64,000 nt of DNA, from positions 22,506,001-22,570,000 of the forward strand of contig CM114272.1 of the NCBI GenBank assembly GCA_050084515.1. The letters are read 5' to 3'. Below the pieces are notes generated by a model, which worked only from the letters and a program-made list of their open reading frames with translations, was not told the origin of the DNA and did not search any database. Positions 37,401 to 49,031 of the stretch are shown in pieces (within the stretch, counting starts at the first letter, position 1; each line of letters opens with the position of its first letter). This stretch comes from Blasia pusilla (lineage: Eukaryota; Marchantiophyta; Marchantiopsida; Blasiales). A program made the position numbers and the translations under genes.

Positions 37401-39923
37401 CATTACCGTGGACGGGAAGAGAGTGGTTTGCCAGGACCGCTCGTTCGAATGGGGATGATAGGACTGTTATTGACGGGGGATTGTCACACGATTTTATTGG
37501 ATGGGCCATGTCCTCTTCTTGGTGAGTTGCATCCATGCCTCGACCCGCATCGGCTCCCCGTGTGGGGACCCGTGGGTCGTCTAGTCGGGATACTAAATGC
37601 CCATGTTGTCCCGAATTCTTCACTCGTTCAGGAATTCGGAACCACTTAGCGGCTAAACATCCGACTTTGATAGATTTGGATGGGTGGTCCCTCCATCGAC
37701 CATGGATGCTCTCCGGTGCTTCCCGCATCATCGCCCCCTCTGAGGCATGGGAGTGGTTGAGGTCCCACCAGGGCAAGCATTATAGGTCTCTTGAGACCCG
37801 TTTTCCCCGCCCGAGGTTGTTTCATAGGATCCCCATGCTATTCGGACGACCTCCGCCACGCATTCCTCCTTCCCCTCGCTAGGATCGCCCTTGATCCTAT
37901 GGATGAGCTCTCTTGGTACCTACTACTTCTCCTTCCACGATGGTGTCTTCGTTACACTCGGGGAGGAAGGCGGTCATAGAGAGGTTATAGCACGTCTGAG
38001 ACGCTTTCGAGGAGGTGATTGGGAGTCTCTGCAGAGTGAGTTTGTGGCATTCGCGAGGTAGTAGTTCACCTGGTTTCCCGGCGGACGATCCTGGAGCAGC
38101 CAGGGTTGCGGCGATGTAGGACATCGGGCGAGCTTTGTGAGTACTCGCGAGTACACGTGCTCTTCGCCCGATGGACATGGCTCCTTCTTCATTTGTTACC
38201 ATCGATGCCCTCCGAGGCTACATCCTCGCCCAGCGATTGACATTCCAGCTTTTGCACGTGACTTCCACCCGACACGGCTATATGCCTTGACCCGTCCCTC
38301 TTTGCACGGGCACTCGGGCGTTCTCGAGGATTGCGGCGGAGGTTTATGCGGTATGATGTACGAACACCTTCGTGATTGCTTTCCTTCCGAGGACACCGCT
38401 AGCGGCTTCTCCAAGTTGCTTCAGGTTGCCTCTCACCCTAGCTCGAGGAGAGTGCCAACAGTGATGGCCCAAGTATTAGGGGCGGGGCGACTTTTGGCGT
38501 TGTCAAAGGAGGGTGGTGGTATCCGTCCGATTGCCATAGGTGAGGTGCTCTTGCGGTTGGTGAGTCGTACTCTCGCTTTGCAATTCCGTGAGGCTTTCGT
38601 CACATCCGAGTCCGCATCAGTTTGGAGTTGCCACGCCGGCCGGATGTGAGACGGTGGCCTTAGGTTTGAGGGCTTGTCTAGATGTACATCAGTGGGTGGT
38701 TCTCCAAGTGGGCGTGGAGAACGCCTTCAACTCAAGATATCTCGGGCTACTATATTCACAGAGTTGAGGGACGCGGGTGGCCCCATGGCGAGCCTCATTC
38801 CCTTTGTGCAAAGCTTTCTATGGGGCCCTTCGGCCCTCTATTTCCACCATGGTCGATTTGAGGAGGAGGTCACGGTCTTGGAGTTCGCACAGGGACGCGT
38901 CGGGGTGACCCCTGGGTGGCGCGTTGTTTGTGGGCTCATTACCGAGCGGTTCTTTCTACGGTGGAGGCTTTCCCGGGTTGCATGTTCCCTTTCACGAGAT
39001 GATACTCATATTGTTGGTCCTGGTGATCTGGTTGTCCCGCATTCGAGCACTTTTCAAAGACACGGTTGGCACGTGTCGGCCTGGCGGTGAAGGTGGGGAA
39101 GTGCAAGGCTTGGTCTCCATCAGGCCTACGTGATGATCTACATTTACCCAACGGCTTCTTGCAATCTGTCGGAGGGCTTCGAGTCTTGGGAGTCCCGCTC
39201 GGGAGCCAGGACTTTGTATCGACTTTCGTGGCAGCGGCTCTTACCGAGGATCTTCTCCACGTTGATGATCTTACGAGGATCGGTGACCCTCAAGTCGCCT
39301 TCGGCATTCTCTCTTCTTGTTGTGCTCGTAGACCTGGTTACCTCACTAGAACTGTCTGGACATCTAGTCACCTTTCTTCCCTATATAGATCCTTTGATAG
39401 GAAGCTCATGCAGGTGTTTGGGGATCTTCTAGGACCCGGCTCCTTAGAGTGCCCCATGGGGAGTTAGCTCGTGAGACAGGCCTCTTGGCGGTTTCTTTTG
39501 GTGGAGTAGGTCTTCTCTCGACCGAGTTAGTGGCGCCCTCCGCTTTTTAGGGAGTTGGGCGGTGGCACCCTCCTTTGCTCCCAATTTTTGGTTAGAGATA
39601 GACCGCTCCTTCTACACTACGTCTCCCAGGTCGAGGATGGCTCTTTCCCACTTCAATCTTCACTCACAGCTTGTAGAGATTCCCTTCGAGTTGAGGCCAG
39701 AACCGTTCTCCCCACTTTCTCCTCCTTAGTTACCTCCGGTCAGTCTGGGCTCCAATCTTCCTTGATGGAAGCCCACTTTGAGGCAGTTTTTAGAGGCACT
39801 ATGTCTGACGGGAATATCCCCATGGAGGTTAGGGCCCGTATTCGCTCTTGCTCCGGAAAGGGGGCAGGCTCATGGGTAGGGGCGCGCCCCCTTCTCCACG
39901 AGTTGAAAAATACGTCCGGGTAG
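37401..39923 (+). pseudogene. R2-like non-LTR retrotransposon: zinc finger and reverse transcriptase, frameshifted
   Basis: The ORF at 37535-37882 has a CCHH finger, CPCCPEFF...GIRNHLAAKHP, as found N-terminal to the reverse transcriptase of R2-type elements. In another frame, 38137-38649 has KEGGGIRPIAIGEVLLRLVS, a reverse-transcriptase block typical of green-lineage R2-like elements. 38674-39090 has LQLKISRATIF and the catalytic pair in RDDTHIVGP (DD at 38998-39003). 39066-39467 and 39555-39923 continue with GGLRVLGVPLGS and the thumb/linker region up to GAGSWVGARPLL. There are at least three frame changes and several stops. The C-terminal finger and endonuclease are missing because the copy ends where the CCGG-rich repeat at 39912 begins. 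Confidence 0.8.
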
Positions 39924-40432
39924 AAGCCCGGCGGCTCAAATCTCATATCCCCGGTTCCGTTTTTTAATGAAACGCGGGCCAAATTTAGTTTCTTAGTCAA
40001 CCGGTACATTTCCGGGGTGCACAAAACGTGACGGTATTTCTAATTCCGGCCGGTTATTTTGCTTCTAACACAAAGGAGATCATATGTATCGCGTCAGTTT
40101 GTGGTCCTCTATTTGAGAAACTCGAACGGACATTCTGAAATTCATTTGAAGTTTTTCTTGATTCCTTTGGAGTATTTTGATATTAATACAAAGGAGAGCC
40201 GGATATCCCGTCCATTTTTGGCGGGTGTGGGAGAAACTGAGACGGGAATTCTGAAATTCATCCCGTTAGGTCCCCGGTTCTGCCCGTTCATTGATTCTCA
40301 CAGGAAATAGCTGATCCTTTTGTATTTCGTGTCAAATAGCCGACCGGGATTCAGAATACTTCGGGTAATCCCCTCTGCTTTTACAAATACGGGGAAAGTT
40401 CCCGTCCTCTGGGGAAAAAACTACCCGGACGT
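39912..40432. mobile_element. Candidate non-autonomous CCGG-type element
   Basis: acgtccgggtag at 39912-39923 and its exact inverse at 40421-40432 bound a 521-bp non-coding segment rich in ccgg words. The terminal 12 bp match 11 of 12 bases of the hAT terminus at 861-871 region (acgtccggggag). Two internal copies of an 'acaaaggag...attctgaaattcat' block lie about 115 bp apart. I could not find a target duplication, so the boundaries are uncertain. Confidence 0.4.
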
Positions 40433-40801
40433 CGACAATCGTACTTTCCGCGCGTGCATAAGAGTGCCCTTTCTGTAACGAGTTCCTTGACTTCCGTTCG
40501 AGCGCTTTGGGCCCTTCATAGCCCGTTTGTCGTATCAGGTCACACCGTCACACCGTGTTCTTTCGCGGAGTGTCAGGCAGTCCGAGAGTCAAACAGTCAG
40601 GGATCCGGGCCGGGATTCAGCAGAACCCAGCACCGACAGCCAACTCAGATCTGAAAGGCAGCGGAATTGCCCGCTTTTCATCAGAATCCTCTTGGTCACG
40701 TTTCAACGTCGCCGGCGGAAATTAGGAAATTAGCGGCTCGTTATGTTTCCCGTCTACGAAAATCCGACGGGCGGAAAGGAACGACAGCATACTTTGTGGA
40801 G

Positions 40802-40865
40802 TCTGGACACTCCAGACTTGCAGGGCCCGGCGTTGTCTGCAAGTCGGGAATGGGAGTGTCCAGAA
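40802..40865. repeat. Imperfect inverted repeat
   Basis: tctggacactcc..agacttgcag (40802-40823) pairs with ctgcaagtc..ggagtgtccaga (40838-40865), with a 6-base bulge in the right arm and a 14-base loop. Confidence 0.6.
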
Positions 40866-41094
40866 GAATCACAGGTTCACTCACAACTGCACATGTGGCG
40901 ACAGCGGCTGATTTGAGAGCAACAGTCAGCAACTTGGACAGAGTGAGACAACGAGCAAGTGATGCTCGAGCCTATGAGTTTTTCTGTCGTTTCCCAAGTG
41001 ATCGGACTTGCACTGCGAAAGTTCAACCACTCACTCATTCGAACACTTGGAAGTTGGATGACATCGCAAATGATGGTACGAGATCCTGCGTCCA

Positions 41095-41215
41095 CAAGTC
41101 TAAGTTTGTCATTGTGTTTAGGGGTTAGACGGTTAGAGCACTAACTGTCTAAATTTGTCGCCGTCTTTCTAGTAAACCATCTAAATTTGTCAACGTGTTT
41201 CCCGTCAAAGTAATC
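41095..41215 (+). repeat. Short degenerate tandem repeat
   Basis: The phrase gtctaaatttgtcgccgtct and variants (catctaaatttgtcaacgtg, gtctaagtttgtcattgtg) occurs three times at spacings of about 48 and 33 bp. Confidence 0.5.
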
Positions 41216-41448
41216 ATTCCATTCCAACTGCTGAGAAGAATTTCTTTAATTCAATTTTAATGAAAAATTTGGAAAAACTATTGATGAAAATTTGATAAAG
41301 AACCCGTCATATCTACAACCAGAGGGGATTTATAGACACCTAAAACACCTTTGGGGGTGGTTTTGTTGAGTGGGAATGGGAAACCCTCTAAAATCTAACC
41401 TCATCAACCATAGGAACAATAGGGGGTGTCAATTTATTGCCTATCCGG

Positions 41449-41539
41449 AAACTGCCGCCCCCTCCCCTTCCGGAAGTAGTGACTTTCCGGGCCAAACCCC
41501 GGAAAGTCACTACTCCCGGAAGGAGAGGGGCGGCAGTTT
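41449..41539. repeat. 91-bp near-perfect hairpin
   Basis: The left arm (aaactgccgccccctcccct..., 41449-41491) pairs with the right arm (41498-41539), which ends gaggggcggcagttt. There are only a few mismatches over about 42 bp and a 6-base loop (ccaaac). GC-rich arms in an AT-rich surrounding suggest a foldback element or an RNA hairpin. Confidence 0.8.
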
Positions 41540-42310
41540 TGCGTTGGCCCGTGTATGTCAACTTCCAACCTTAAATCCACGGAAGACCTGAGAAGAATTG
41601 CAAACGGGACAGGAATGATTCTTCCTCGGAGCGGCAAAACGGGTAGCTCGGGAGCTACCCATTTGGGATCCTGCAAGTCCTCGGATAGAGAGTTTCGGGG
41701 ACACTAAAATTTCGGATAGGGGGTATTATGATCCCCCCTAGTGTCAACCATAGCTAAAGAAATATGACTACGGTCAAGAGGATCTTAAGAAGTTGTGTCT
41801 CCCATAATTTTAACTCACAGTAGAACCCCATTGGCTTGGGTGCGAAGCACTACAATGGAGACCCATTTTCTCCCTCACATTACGATAGGGATTGCAAGTT
41901 TTCTTTTATGAATTTGGTGTATTTAGAAATCTGATGTGATTGGGCCCTCAGCAAATTTTTTTAGTGAAAGGACTTGTAAATTTTCAATTGATCATCTCCC
42001 ATGCAAATCTAAGACAATAGCCAAATCGCCCCATTAAATTTCATTCTATCACAGAGATTATCTATGCAACAAGGGAAAACTTACTTGTCCCCATATTGGC
42101 AAGAAGTTTTCAATATCTTTTATGGTATTGTACTTCATTCTTGTATATGACAAATTATAAATTATAACGCAACCATAGTAACTAATATGAGAGTTTACCT
42201 CATCACAATCCAACTTTATTCCAAAATTAGTTCAGTCTATCGTGATCATCCCCATGAAATTTGGGTTGAAATAAAGCTTAGGGAGGCAATGATTGATTAG
42301 GAATTTCTTG
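41540..42310. other. No recognisable gene
   Basis: AT-rich non-coding DNA between the hairpin and the left edge of the large retrotransposon. It holds a small gggtagct/agctaccc stem near 41642. Confidence 0.5.
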
Positions 42311-42314
42311 ACTT

Positions 42315-42823
42315 TGTCACGTCTTTTAGGATAGATCAACGAGATCTAGTAGAGCGCCTTCGGAGATACTGGAGGACAGCCTCATGAGGTCGAGGATGAC
42401 CTGCTGAGGCCCCGGGTAACCTGAGAGAGCAGGGGTTTCCCCTTCATTTTGGCTTATTTGGAACCATATAGAGAATCTTACTATTTGGGTAAGTTTCCAT
42501 TTGTAGTTTGGTTGACTTTCCACTTTGGGAAGTGGCCCTTGACTCGTTTTAGCAAATCAAGAGCCAAGGATATGACCTGCGAGCATAGGTTACCGAGGAG
42601 AGAGCTTGGGAGAGGGAAGTAGCTATACCTCCAAGAGAGAGAGCTTGAGAGCTCATTCTCACTTTGTTGAACCTCTTGGCATGAGGCGGCGGAGCTATGG
42701 TCTTGCTTGCCTTGTGTGTGTTACCCAAGCCTGTCAATAGAAGAGTGGGTTTGGTTTGATATGAGAGAGAGTGCACACCATGGAGAGATTGATGTGAGAT
42801 GTTGAGAGAGATTTACGTGATTT
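42315..42823 (+). repeat. Terminal repeat part A1 (5' LTR lacking its last 128 bp)
   Basis: This matches 52585-53092 along its length, from tgtcacgtcttttagg to gatttacgtgattt. It contains gagatctagtagagcg, ggcccttgac and gttgaacctcttggcatgag. After 42823 the sequence departs from the LTR, where the other copies continue with attggagata. Confidence 0.85.
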
Positions 42824-45105
42824 GCAAAGAGAGAATGAGTGAGTGAGAGAGCTTCATGGGGATCTTGCTGGTTGCTCGATGTTTGGTGCAGGTTGGGGAC
42901 GGTGCTCCCCGCTTCATGGTTCATGGGAGTGCTCACGGGAGCAAGAGCCGCTTTGTTTTGACGTTTTAATGCCGTTTTTCGTATGGAAGAGTGCCACGCG
43001 GAAGCGCTGCTCAATTTTTTATAGGGATTGAGTATGGGGGCGGGTTTCCCCATTCCGGTGTTCTCGGGAGCACCATGTAGCTTGCTGATTTTTGTTTTCA
43101 CAGGTTTATGATTTCCGTTGGGAGAAATTAGCGCAGAAGCGCTGCGAAAATTTCTGTAGGAGAAGAGGTGTTGGGCCGCACGACACTCCCCGTCAGTTTC
43201 TATTGGAAGGTCAAATGGATAGGACAAGTGAAACTTATCTTGAGGTAAAGTGAGTGGATCCTATTTTTGGGAGGTGTTGACTCTTAATTATAGCAGGAAG
43301 TTGGGGGGCAATCAAGTTAAGAAAAAAAAAGCCGGGCGAAAAATGTTTTGTTTCGGGGTTAGTCAATAAGAAGTCAAAATGGGGGAGGGGGGACAAATTC
43401 TGCCCTACCTCGTTTAGCCCGACTGTCCCACTACCCGCCGTTGCCTTTTGGCGTTACTCCGGTTTATGAGGTTCGACTATTGGGGAATTTTTCCACCACT
43501 TGCTGCCGTGGTGCGGCTAGGCGGCCTTTTGACCTGCTAGCTCCGGCGCCGCCGCCGACCATGTTTGGCCGCGTTGCCACTGCCTCTCGCCGTTGTAGCC
43601 GTGCCTAGCCCTTGCCTCGGTTTGCCGGAACCTCTAGAGGTTTTCGCGACCTTAACCGGTCAGCCGCACTAGCCTGCCGGCACTCTTGATCTTTCTACTG
43701 CAGACCCTGGACGCCAGCCTTCCGTCTGGCCATTCAGATTCCTGGCGCCGACTCCGGGCTTTGTGCAACCCAAGCTGCTGCCGTCGAGAGAGCTTCCCGC
43801 CATTTCTGCGCCACGCCCACTGCATTCGGTCGCCACGTAGCCCGCCGCAGGGATACGTCTGCCCTACCCTTTCGGGCTACCGTGCTTCTGTCCGCCGACC
43901 CTGCAGCCGTCCGTCCGCAATCCGTTGCCCTCGGAAATTGGGGTGGTGAGGGGACGACGTCCGCTCGCCTCCCGACCCCGTAGTTGCCACCTGTGTTACC
44001 GCGTTCCGGCTGCCATATCTGCCGTTCAGCCATTTTTGCCTGCGAAGCCGTCGCCGCGACCCCGTGACTGCCAAGTTGCCTCAGAGCCTGCCCTGCTGCC
44101 GTGGCTGTCTCCGCCCGCATGTAGTTTTCCCGCCGCCTGTAGTAGCCGCGTCCCTGCCTGGTTTGCTGTGGCCGCCTGTTTTGCTGCCGTGAGACCTTTC
44201 CGTTCCGTCCGTCCGCCGCCGACGCCGCCCGTCCGTCGATGCCGTCTGCCGACGCCCGTCCGTCAACCGACGGCTGCCTTGTGCTGTTCTTGCACCGTCG
44301 AAAATAGGACGATGGGTCCTTCGGACCGCTGATTATGCGATCTTTGCCTTGGCAGCCGGCATCACATTGCAGCAATCCAACACCGATTGACTATCCTAGA
44401 GGGCGTGTGATCTGTTGACTTATGGGGTCTGAGTTTTTGTCATACTCTGCTTTGCGTCGTGATTGGTAGCCGCTCGACAAAGATCGAATATCGTGCCGTG
44501 ACGCCCGTAGCCGCAACGCACCATTTCGATCGCGTAGTCGCACCATCATTGTGGAGCAGATGGGGTTTTGTTGCTGTTGAGGAGGGTATGTCGTTGAGCG
44601 TTGCACCCCATTACCGAGTGCCGCCAGTACCGCACTATACCACTGGACGCGCACCGCACATCGAGGAGATTTGAGCATCGTCAGTACCAGAGGAGTACGA
44701 CTTGCTCGTTGGAGGAGTCGTCTTCACGACCGAGTTGGGGTCGAGATTTGCAGTTGCTGAGGAGCGACGTCAACATTTGTTGTTAAGTTACCCATTTTGG
44801 TCTTTTGCCATGCACCTGTTAGGGAATTCCGGGAATTGGGTAGTTATTTGGGATATTGGGTTTCGTAAGGATGCTGAGAGCATCATTTATGTATCTAGGT
44901 TACGGGACATAGACCTATGTGGGATGTCCAGAGTTGAGGATGGTTTGTCAATGAGACGATAGATCAGTTGATTTGCCGCACTACACCGCTTGTTGTTGCA
45001 CAACACACGTCTCAGTGAGAAAGTGTAGCTTGAGTGCCGCATGTTAGATTGAATGATTACTCGCGAGTTTGAGAGTGATACTGTGAGAGGGGCACGAGGG
45101 TCATC
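42824..45105 (+). other. GC-rich leader region of the retrotransposon
   Basis: About 2.3 kb between terminal repeat A1 and recognisable gag. 43.4-44.4 kb is very GC-rich, with recurrent tgccg and gccgcc words. Overlapping ORFs on both strands (for example 43734-44375 minus, 213 codons) are low-complexity Arg/Ala/Gly or Pro/Arg translations and I do not call them genes. I could not identify a convincing tRNA primer-binding site. Confidence 0.5.
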
Positions 45106-46625
45106 ATGGCGTCCTTTCGAGACTTTGAGAGGCGAGATGGTGGACCTGAGAGTAGCTCTAGAGGGTTTACCCGGAGCGGTGCGAGGTTTCGAGGGTTTCC
45201 ACGTGAGAGACCACCTCGATCTCCTTTTGTGTCGTCTTCAGACAAGGAGGAGAGAGTAGAGGAGTGTGTTAGTGATTCGCTACACACATTGAGTGGTCCT
45301 ACCAGTTGGGTGTACGAGATGGACGACCCGGGTAGAGGACCTCGTAGGTTTTCGGGTGTTGTAGGCACTATAGAGTTACACGACTTCATTGCGGAGTTTA
45401 GGAGTTGGTGTGACTCATAACGGGCTAGGAATTCTAGAGAGTTCAACCCGTTTACAACATGGAATGGTATGTTTCAGCACCTAGAGGAGGCACCCATGGA
45501 CGATTACCATGAGTTTTCCACAGATATGCCTTGGAGATTGAGGCATGGCGACTCTACTATGACCCACATTATGTGTCATGGACTGCCATTTCCCGACGAG
45601 GAGGAGTCAGGAGAGGCCTCTTCCTCTTCTACAAGTGATGTGTTAGGAGGGGTGACTCGCACTGGAGCAGTTGCACCGTCCAAGGTTCAACCCCGTGGTT
45701 GAGTTCTTTGCTGAGTTGCGGGCGAGCTACCAAGGGGTACGGACGGAGAAGTTGCGGAGCATCCACGACTTCCAGAGGCGCTCGGGTGAGAGTTTGTGGG
45801 GGAGGCTTACACTCGCTTGCGCCAGTTGATTAACGTCACTCAAGAGATGATAGAGGATCAGGCTATCCAGCCATGGTACGTGATTCTAGATCGAACCCTG
45901 TGGACATGGGTGCAGGAGGGGATACTTCTTCTGAACACCTCACCCACATTGAGAGATATTTTCAGCATCGCCGAGAACATTGAGCGCAACATGGCGGAGG
46001 AAAGTGTAGCCACCATGAGTTGTGGGCAAGAGCAGCCATGAGTATCTGCACCACCATTGCAGCAACGTGGATTCCGAGAGAGGACTGTGGCACCACGAGC
46101 ACATGGAGCTTATTGAGAGCCTGTGCCACAGAGACCCGCACCATCATATACGGCGCAGTAGCATTCGCCAGGTATTATTTTTTGGGCATACGGTGGAGCC
46201 CATCACCAACGCGATTGCACTCGTTAGGGTCATGGACGCGTGCCTCACCATGGAGGAGGAGATAGTGATGCACCAGGAGGTTATCAATGTGACTATTGTC
46301 AGAGGGCCCAGAGGTTGTGCACCAAGTGGTCCCATTGGGGGACGAGGAGCTAGAGTTGTCCGAGAGGGTGGTGGAGTTTCCCATGGAGGAGGTAGAGTTC
46401 CATCACCTAGACGCGTTGAGGGAGATGCTAGACGTGAGGCTGGGATGGCTGCTCATATACAACAGCTACAGCAGTAGATTGTTGCCATGCATTGAGGTTA
46501 CCCAATGCCGGAGCCGTGGCATCGATATCTTATGGAGCAGTTGTAGATATGGAGGATCTTGGCTAGATGTGCGCGACCATCCAATTGGAGGCAGCCGCTA
46601 TTGTTACACATGGAGCCGCCGTTGA
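45106..46625 (+). pseudogene. gag of the Ty3/gypsy element, broken
   Basis: The gag product would form the nucleocapsid. The ORF at 45106-45420 (104 aa) begins MASFRDFERR and ends with RRFSGVVGTIELHDFIAEF..WCDS. The frame then runs on past a TAA with FNPFTTWNGMFQHLEEAPMDDY. 45796-46041 has RLRQLINVTQEMIEDQA and the IFSIAENIERNM end of a retrotransposon gag domain. A nucleocapsid finger can be read at about 46169-46225 as FWAYGGAHHQRDC: the usual CxxCGGxHxxxxC core with both leading cysteines lost. Several stops and frame changes make it non-functional. Confidence 0.75.
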
Positions 46626-47153
46626 GTTGGATCCATAGAGAGTGGAAGCCACGAAATAGACCATGCTTCCTCGGTCTTTCACATTGTCCGAGGTGATGAG
46701 GACCCCATTGATGGGTCCTGATCAGATTTCCCTGAGAGTTTGTGATGTTGTTGGTGTGCAGGCACGAAGGGCGATGGGAGAAGCGAGTGCAACGACTCCT
46801 ATTGCTGATGCTCAGGAGGAGCATGTATCGAGCATGTTGTTGGGGGCGGCCACTGTTGTGTAGGGCGCTCCTTTGTTTTCTGCTTCCAATGTTATGACGT
46901 TGGGAGGTACGCCCGCTGAGGTTTTTTGGCTGGCCGCTACGCTATGTGAGCGTGGAGATGGAGTTCTTGCATCACGTTTAGATGTGATTGGAGAGGAGGT
47001 GATGGACCTACCCTTGGAGCCTATGCTCGGACCGTCCACGTCACATTCATGGCAGGCTGCGTATGACGGAGATGCCCGCTAGACCCGCGATAAGTGTGCC
47101 ATGGCTTCTCCTGGTGTCGTGTTGCTAGATAACCGGAAGCAGTCTTTCAGCTA
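46626..47153 (+). pseudogene. Gag-protease linker region
   Basis: Short ORFs at 46663-46863 and 46873-47082 (same frame, separated by a TAG) encode Ser/Ala/Glu-rich sequence without a domain I recognise. By position this is the linker between nucleocapsid and protease. Confidence 0.4.
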
Positions 47154-47564
47154 GTGAGTCCAGGATGTAGAGTTTTTAGTTCGCACCGTGTCCTATTGGA
47201 TTCGGGAGTGCAACCCCTGATGTTGGGGAAAGCGGCGTTCAGAGGATTGGGCTTGACGAGAGCTGATGTGGAGCATTGTCCATTCTGGATAGAGACAACC
47301 TTGGATGGAGCGAGTACCACACAGTATATCACCAGACAAAAGGTCATGGTGAGGATTTTCTTGAGACATCCTACTAATGAGTCCGTGGTGCGAGCCAAGG
47401 CGATAGTGACCGATGCAAAGTCCTACGACGTCTTGGTTGGTGGAGCAGTGTTGTACCCAATGGGGTTTTCCCTGGATTATTGGGAGGAGTCAGCATCCTA
47501 CAGACCAAGATGGCAGTCAAGTGATGGGCGCCTTAGCTCATTACCCATTTGATTCATCAGTGGA
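47154..47564 (+). pseudogene. Aspartic protease domain of pol
   Basis: VLLDSGVQPLMLGKAAFRGL contains the active-site motif LDSG (Asp codon at 47199-47201). The usual following Ala is Val here. Further on are AIVTDAKSYDVLVGGAVLYPMG and ASYRPRW.SSDGR, matching the flap-end and C-terminal parts of Ty3-type proteases. A TGA at 47550 separates it from the methyltransferase domain, but the reading frame is the same on both sides. In the intact ancestor it was therefore one polyprotein. Confidence 0.75.
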
Positions 47565-49031
47565 GTGATCGAGCGACGGCCAAGAGAGATGGCGACCTTA
47601 GCAGCATTCAACAGCGCCATCTCTTGGCCTAGTGATTTGATTGAGGGACATGTCCATGCGGAGGACACTCCCATTCCTGAAATTTCTATGGAGAGAAGTG
47701 TCATGGTAGCCGCATCATTCCGTGGAGGAGAGGTGCCGCTTTGGGGTTTGATTGAGGAGCTTCGACGCTTAGCCGCTGAGCTTGTGCAGACCGCGTGGAG
47801 CGAGAAATTTGCACGAGAGCGTGACGGGTTAGAGGAACCCGAGGTAGCCGAGAGTGCTATGATGACGCCCTTGGATACCACACCCATTGTGTGGCGCATC
47901 CCAAAGGAGGGTATTTGGATGTTGGATCTCTTTGGAGGGATCAACACTAGGTTAGTTGTTGTTTTGCAGGCAGGAGTACACGTGCAGCAATACTTGTATT
48001 TGGAGATTGATGATGTTGCGAGGCGTGCTTCACTTCACCATGTGGCGTAGTTACACCTCTATTTTCTCGACTTGTTGTCTACGTCCGATGTCCAGGGATA
48101 TCAGAGTTCCCTACCGAGGGATATTTTATTGTTCGGGGTGCAGAACTTGGAGCGGGTAGGGACCAGAGACTTGGTCATTGCTGGTTGGTCGTGTCAGGGC
48201 CAATCGAGTGCTGGACAAGGTAGCGAGTTAGCTGACACTCGGTCCATATTGTTTTGGGAGATGACGCAGATTTTGCGACACTTGCAGGAGCATCAACCCC
48301 GTTCTCCAGCATACACTCTGGAGAATGTGTCCACCTTGGGAGATTTGAGGTCACGGGTGGTGACGAGTGCACATCAGGTGCGTACATGGATCGGCTTAAC
48401 ACTATTTTTGGATGCGGCAAGTGTAGGTTCTAGAGCACACCGCCCGCATCTTTGGTGGACCAACTTGGTACCACACCAGGTGTTGCGGAGGGCATATGCG
48501 CGAGTGGAGCGCCCCTCCCAATTTTTGGGAGATTTCATATTGGATTCGGGCCATCAATCACACGCAGTGAGGCAGGATGATCGACCGCCATTGATTGTGG
48601 TCAACAGGATTGGCATGCCACGGGCAGCCTTTCCCACATTTGTGAGTTTTTCCGCTTTCTATGCATTGAAGGAGGCCGGAACTAGCTTGATTTGGGATAA
48701 CGAGGTACATCGGTTGGTAGAGCCCAACGCCGATGAGCAAGAGGGAGCGATGGGATTCCCCACAGGAGTCACGGCAGTACCGTCACTATCAAAGGCATCA
48801 CGACGTCATGTCTTGGGTCAAGGGATCGATCTGAACTGCTTGACATGGATTTTCAGCTTAGGAGTAGTTGAGCATCGTCGTTTGAGGTTGCGACAGATTA
48901 CAGGTGTTGTGTTAGTGAGCCCCATGCCTACCGAGACACTTGAGGCATTGGTTGGGGGTGAGACCCGAAGAGATCGACACACTAGGGGTGATCGAGAGAG
49001 ACACCCTTGGACTTCTTGGGATGTGTTGTAG
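47565..49031 (+). pseudogene. C5-cytosine DNA methyltransferase domain inside pol (DNMT3-like)
   Basis: The domain would transfer methyl from S-adenosylmethionine to cytosine C5. Motifs come in order. Motif I is LDLFGGINT (47922-47948), then the acidic SAM-ribose contact in YLEIDD. Motif IV is AGWSCQGQSSAG with the catalytic Cys codon at 48192-48194, where the usual Pro before Cys is Ser. GSELADTRSILFWEM follows. Motif VI is LENVST (48318-48335), motif VIII DAASVGSRAHRPHLWW, and motifs IX/X MGFPTG...SKASRRHVLGQGIDLN. AHRPHLWW and RRHVLGQ resemble DNMT3 more than DNMT1 or CMT. The frame is open for 489 codons except one TAG at 48048, and is the same frame as protease and the reverse-transcriptase start. 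No target recognition domain can be delimited by eye between VIII and IX. Confidence 0.85.

Noticed and set aside
43734-44375. 213-codon minus-strand ORF in the retrotransposon leader
   Set aside because: It is an Arg/Ala/Gly/Gln-rich translation of GC-rich sequence, overlaps open frames on the other strand and shows no domain.
43400-44400. Captured host gene in the GC-rich leader of the retrotransposon
   Set aside because: No conserved motif or splice-like structure. The repeated tgccg words suggest low complexity rather than a gene.
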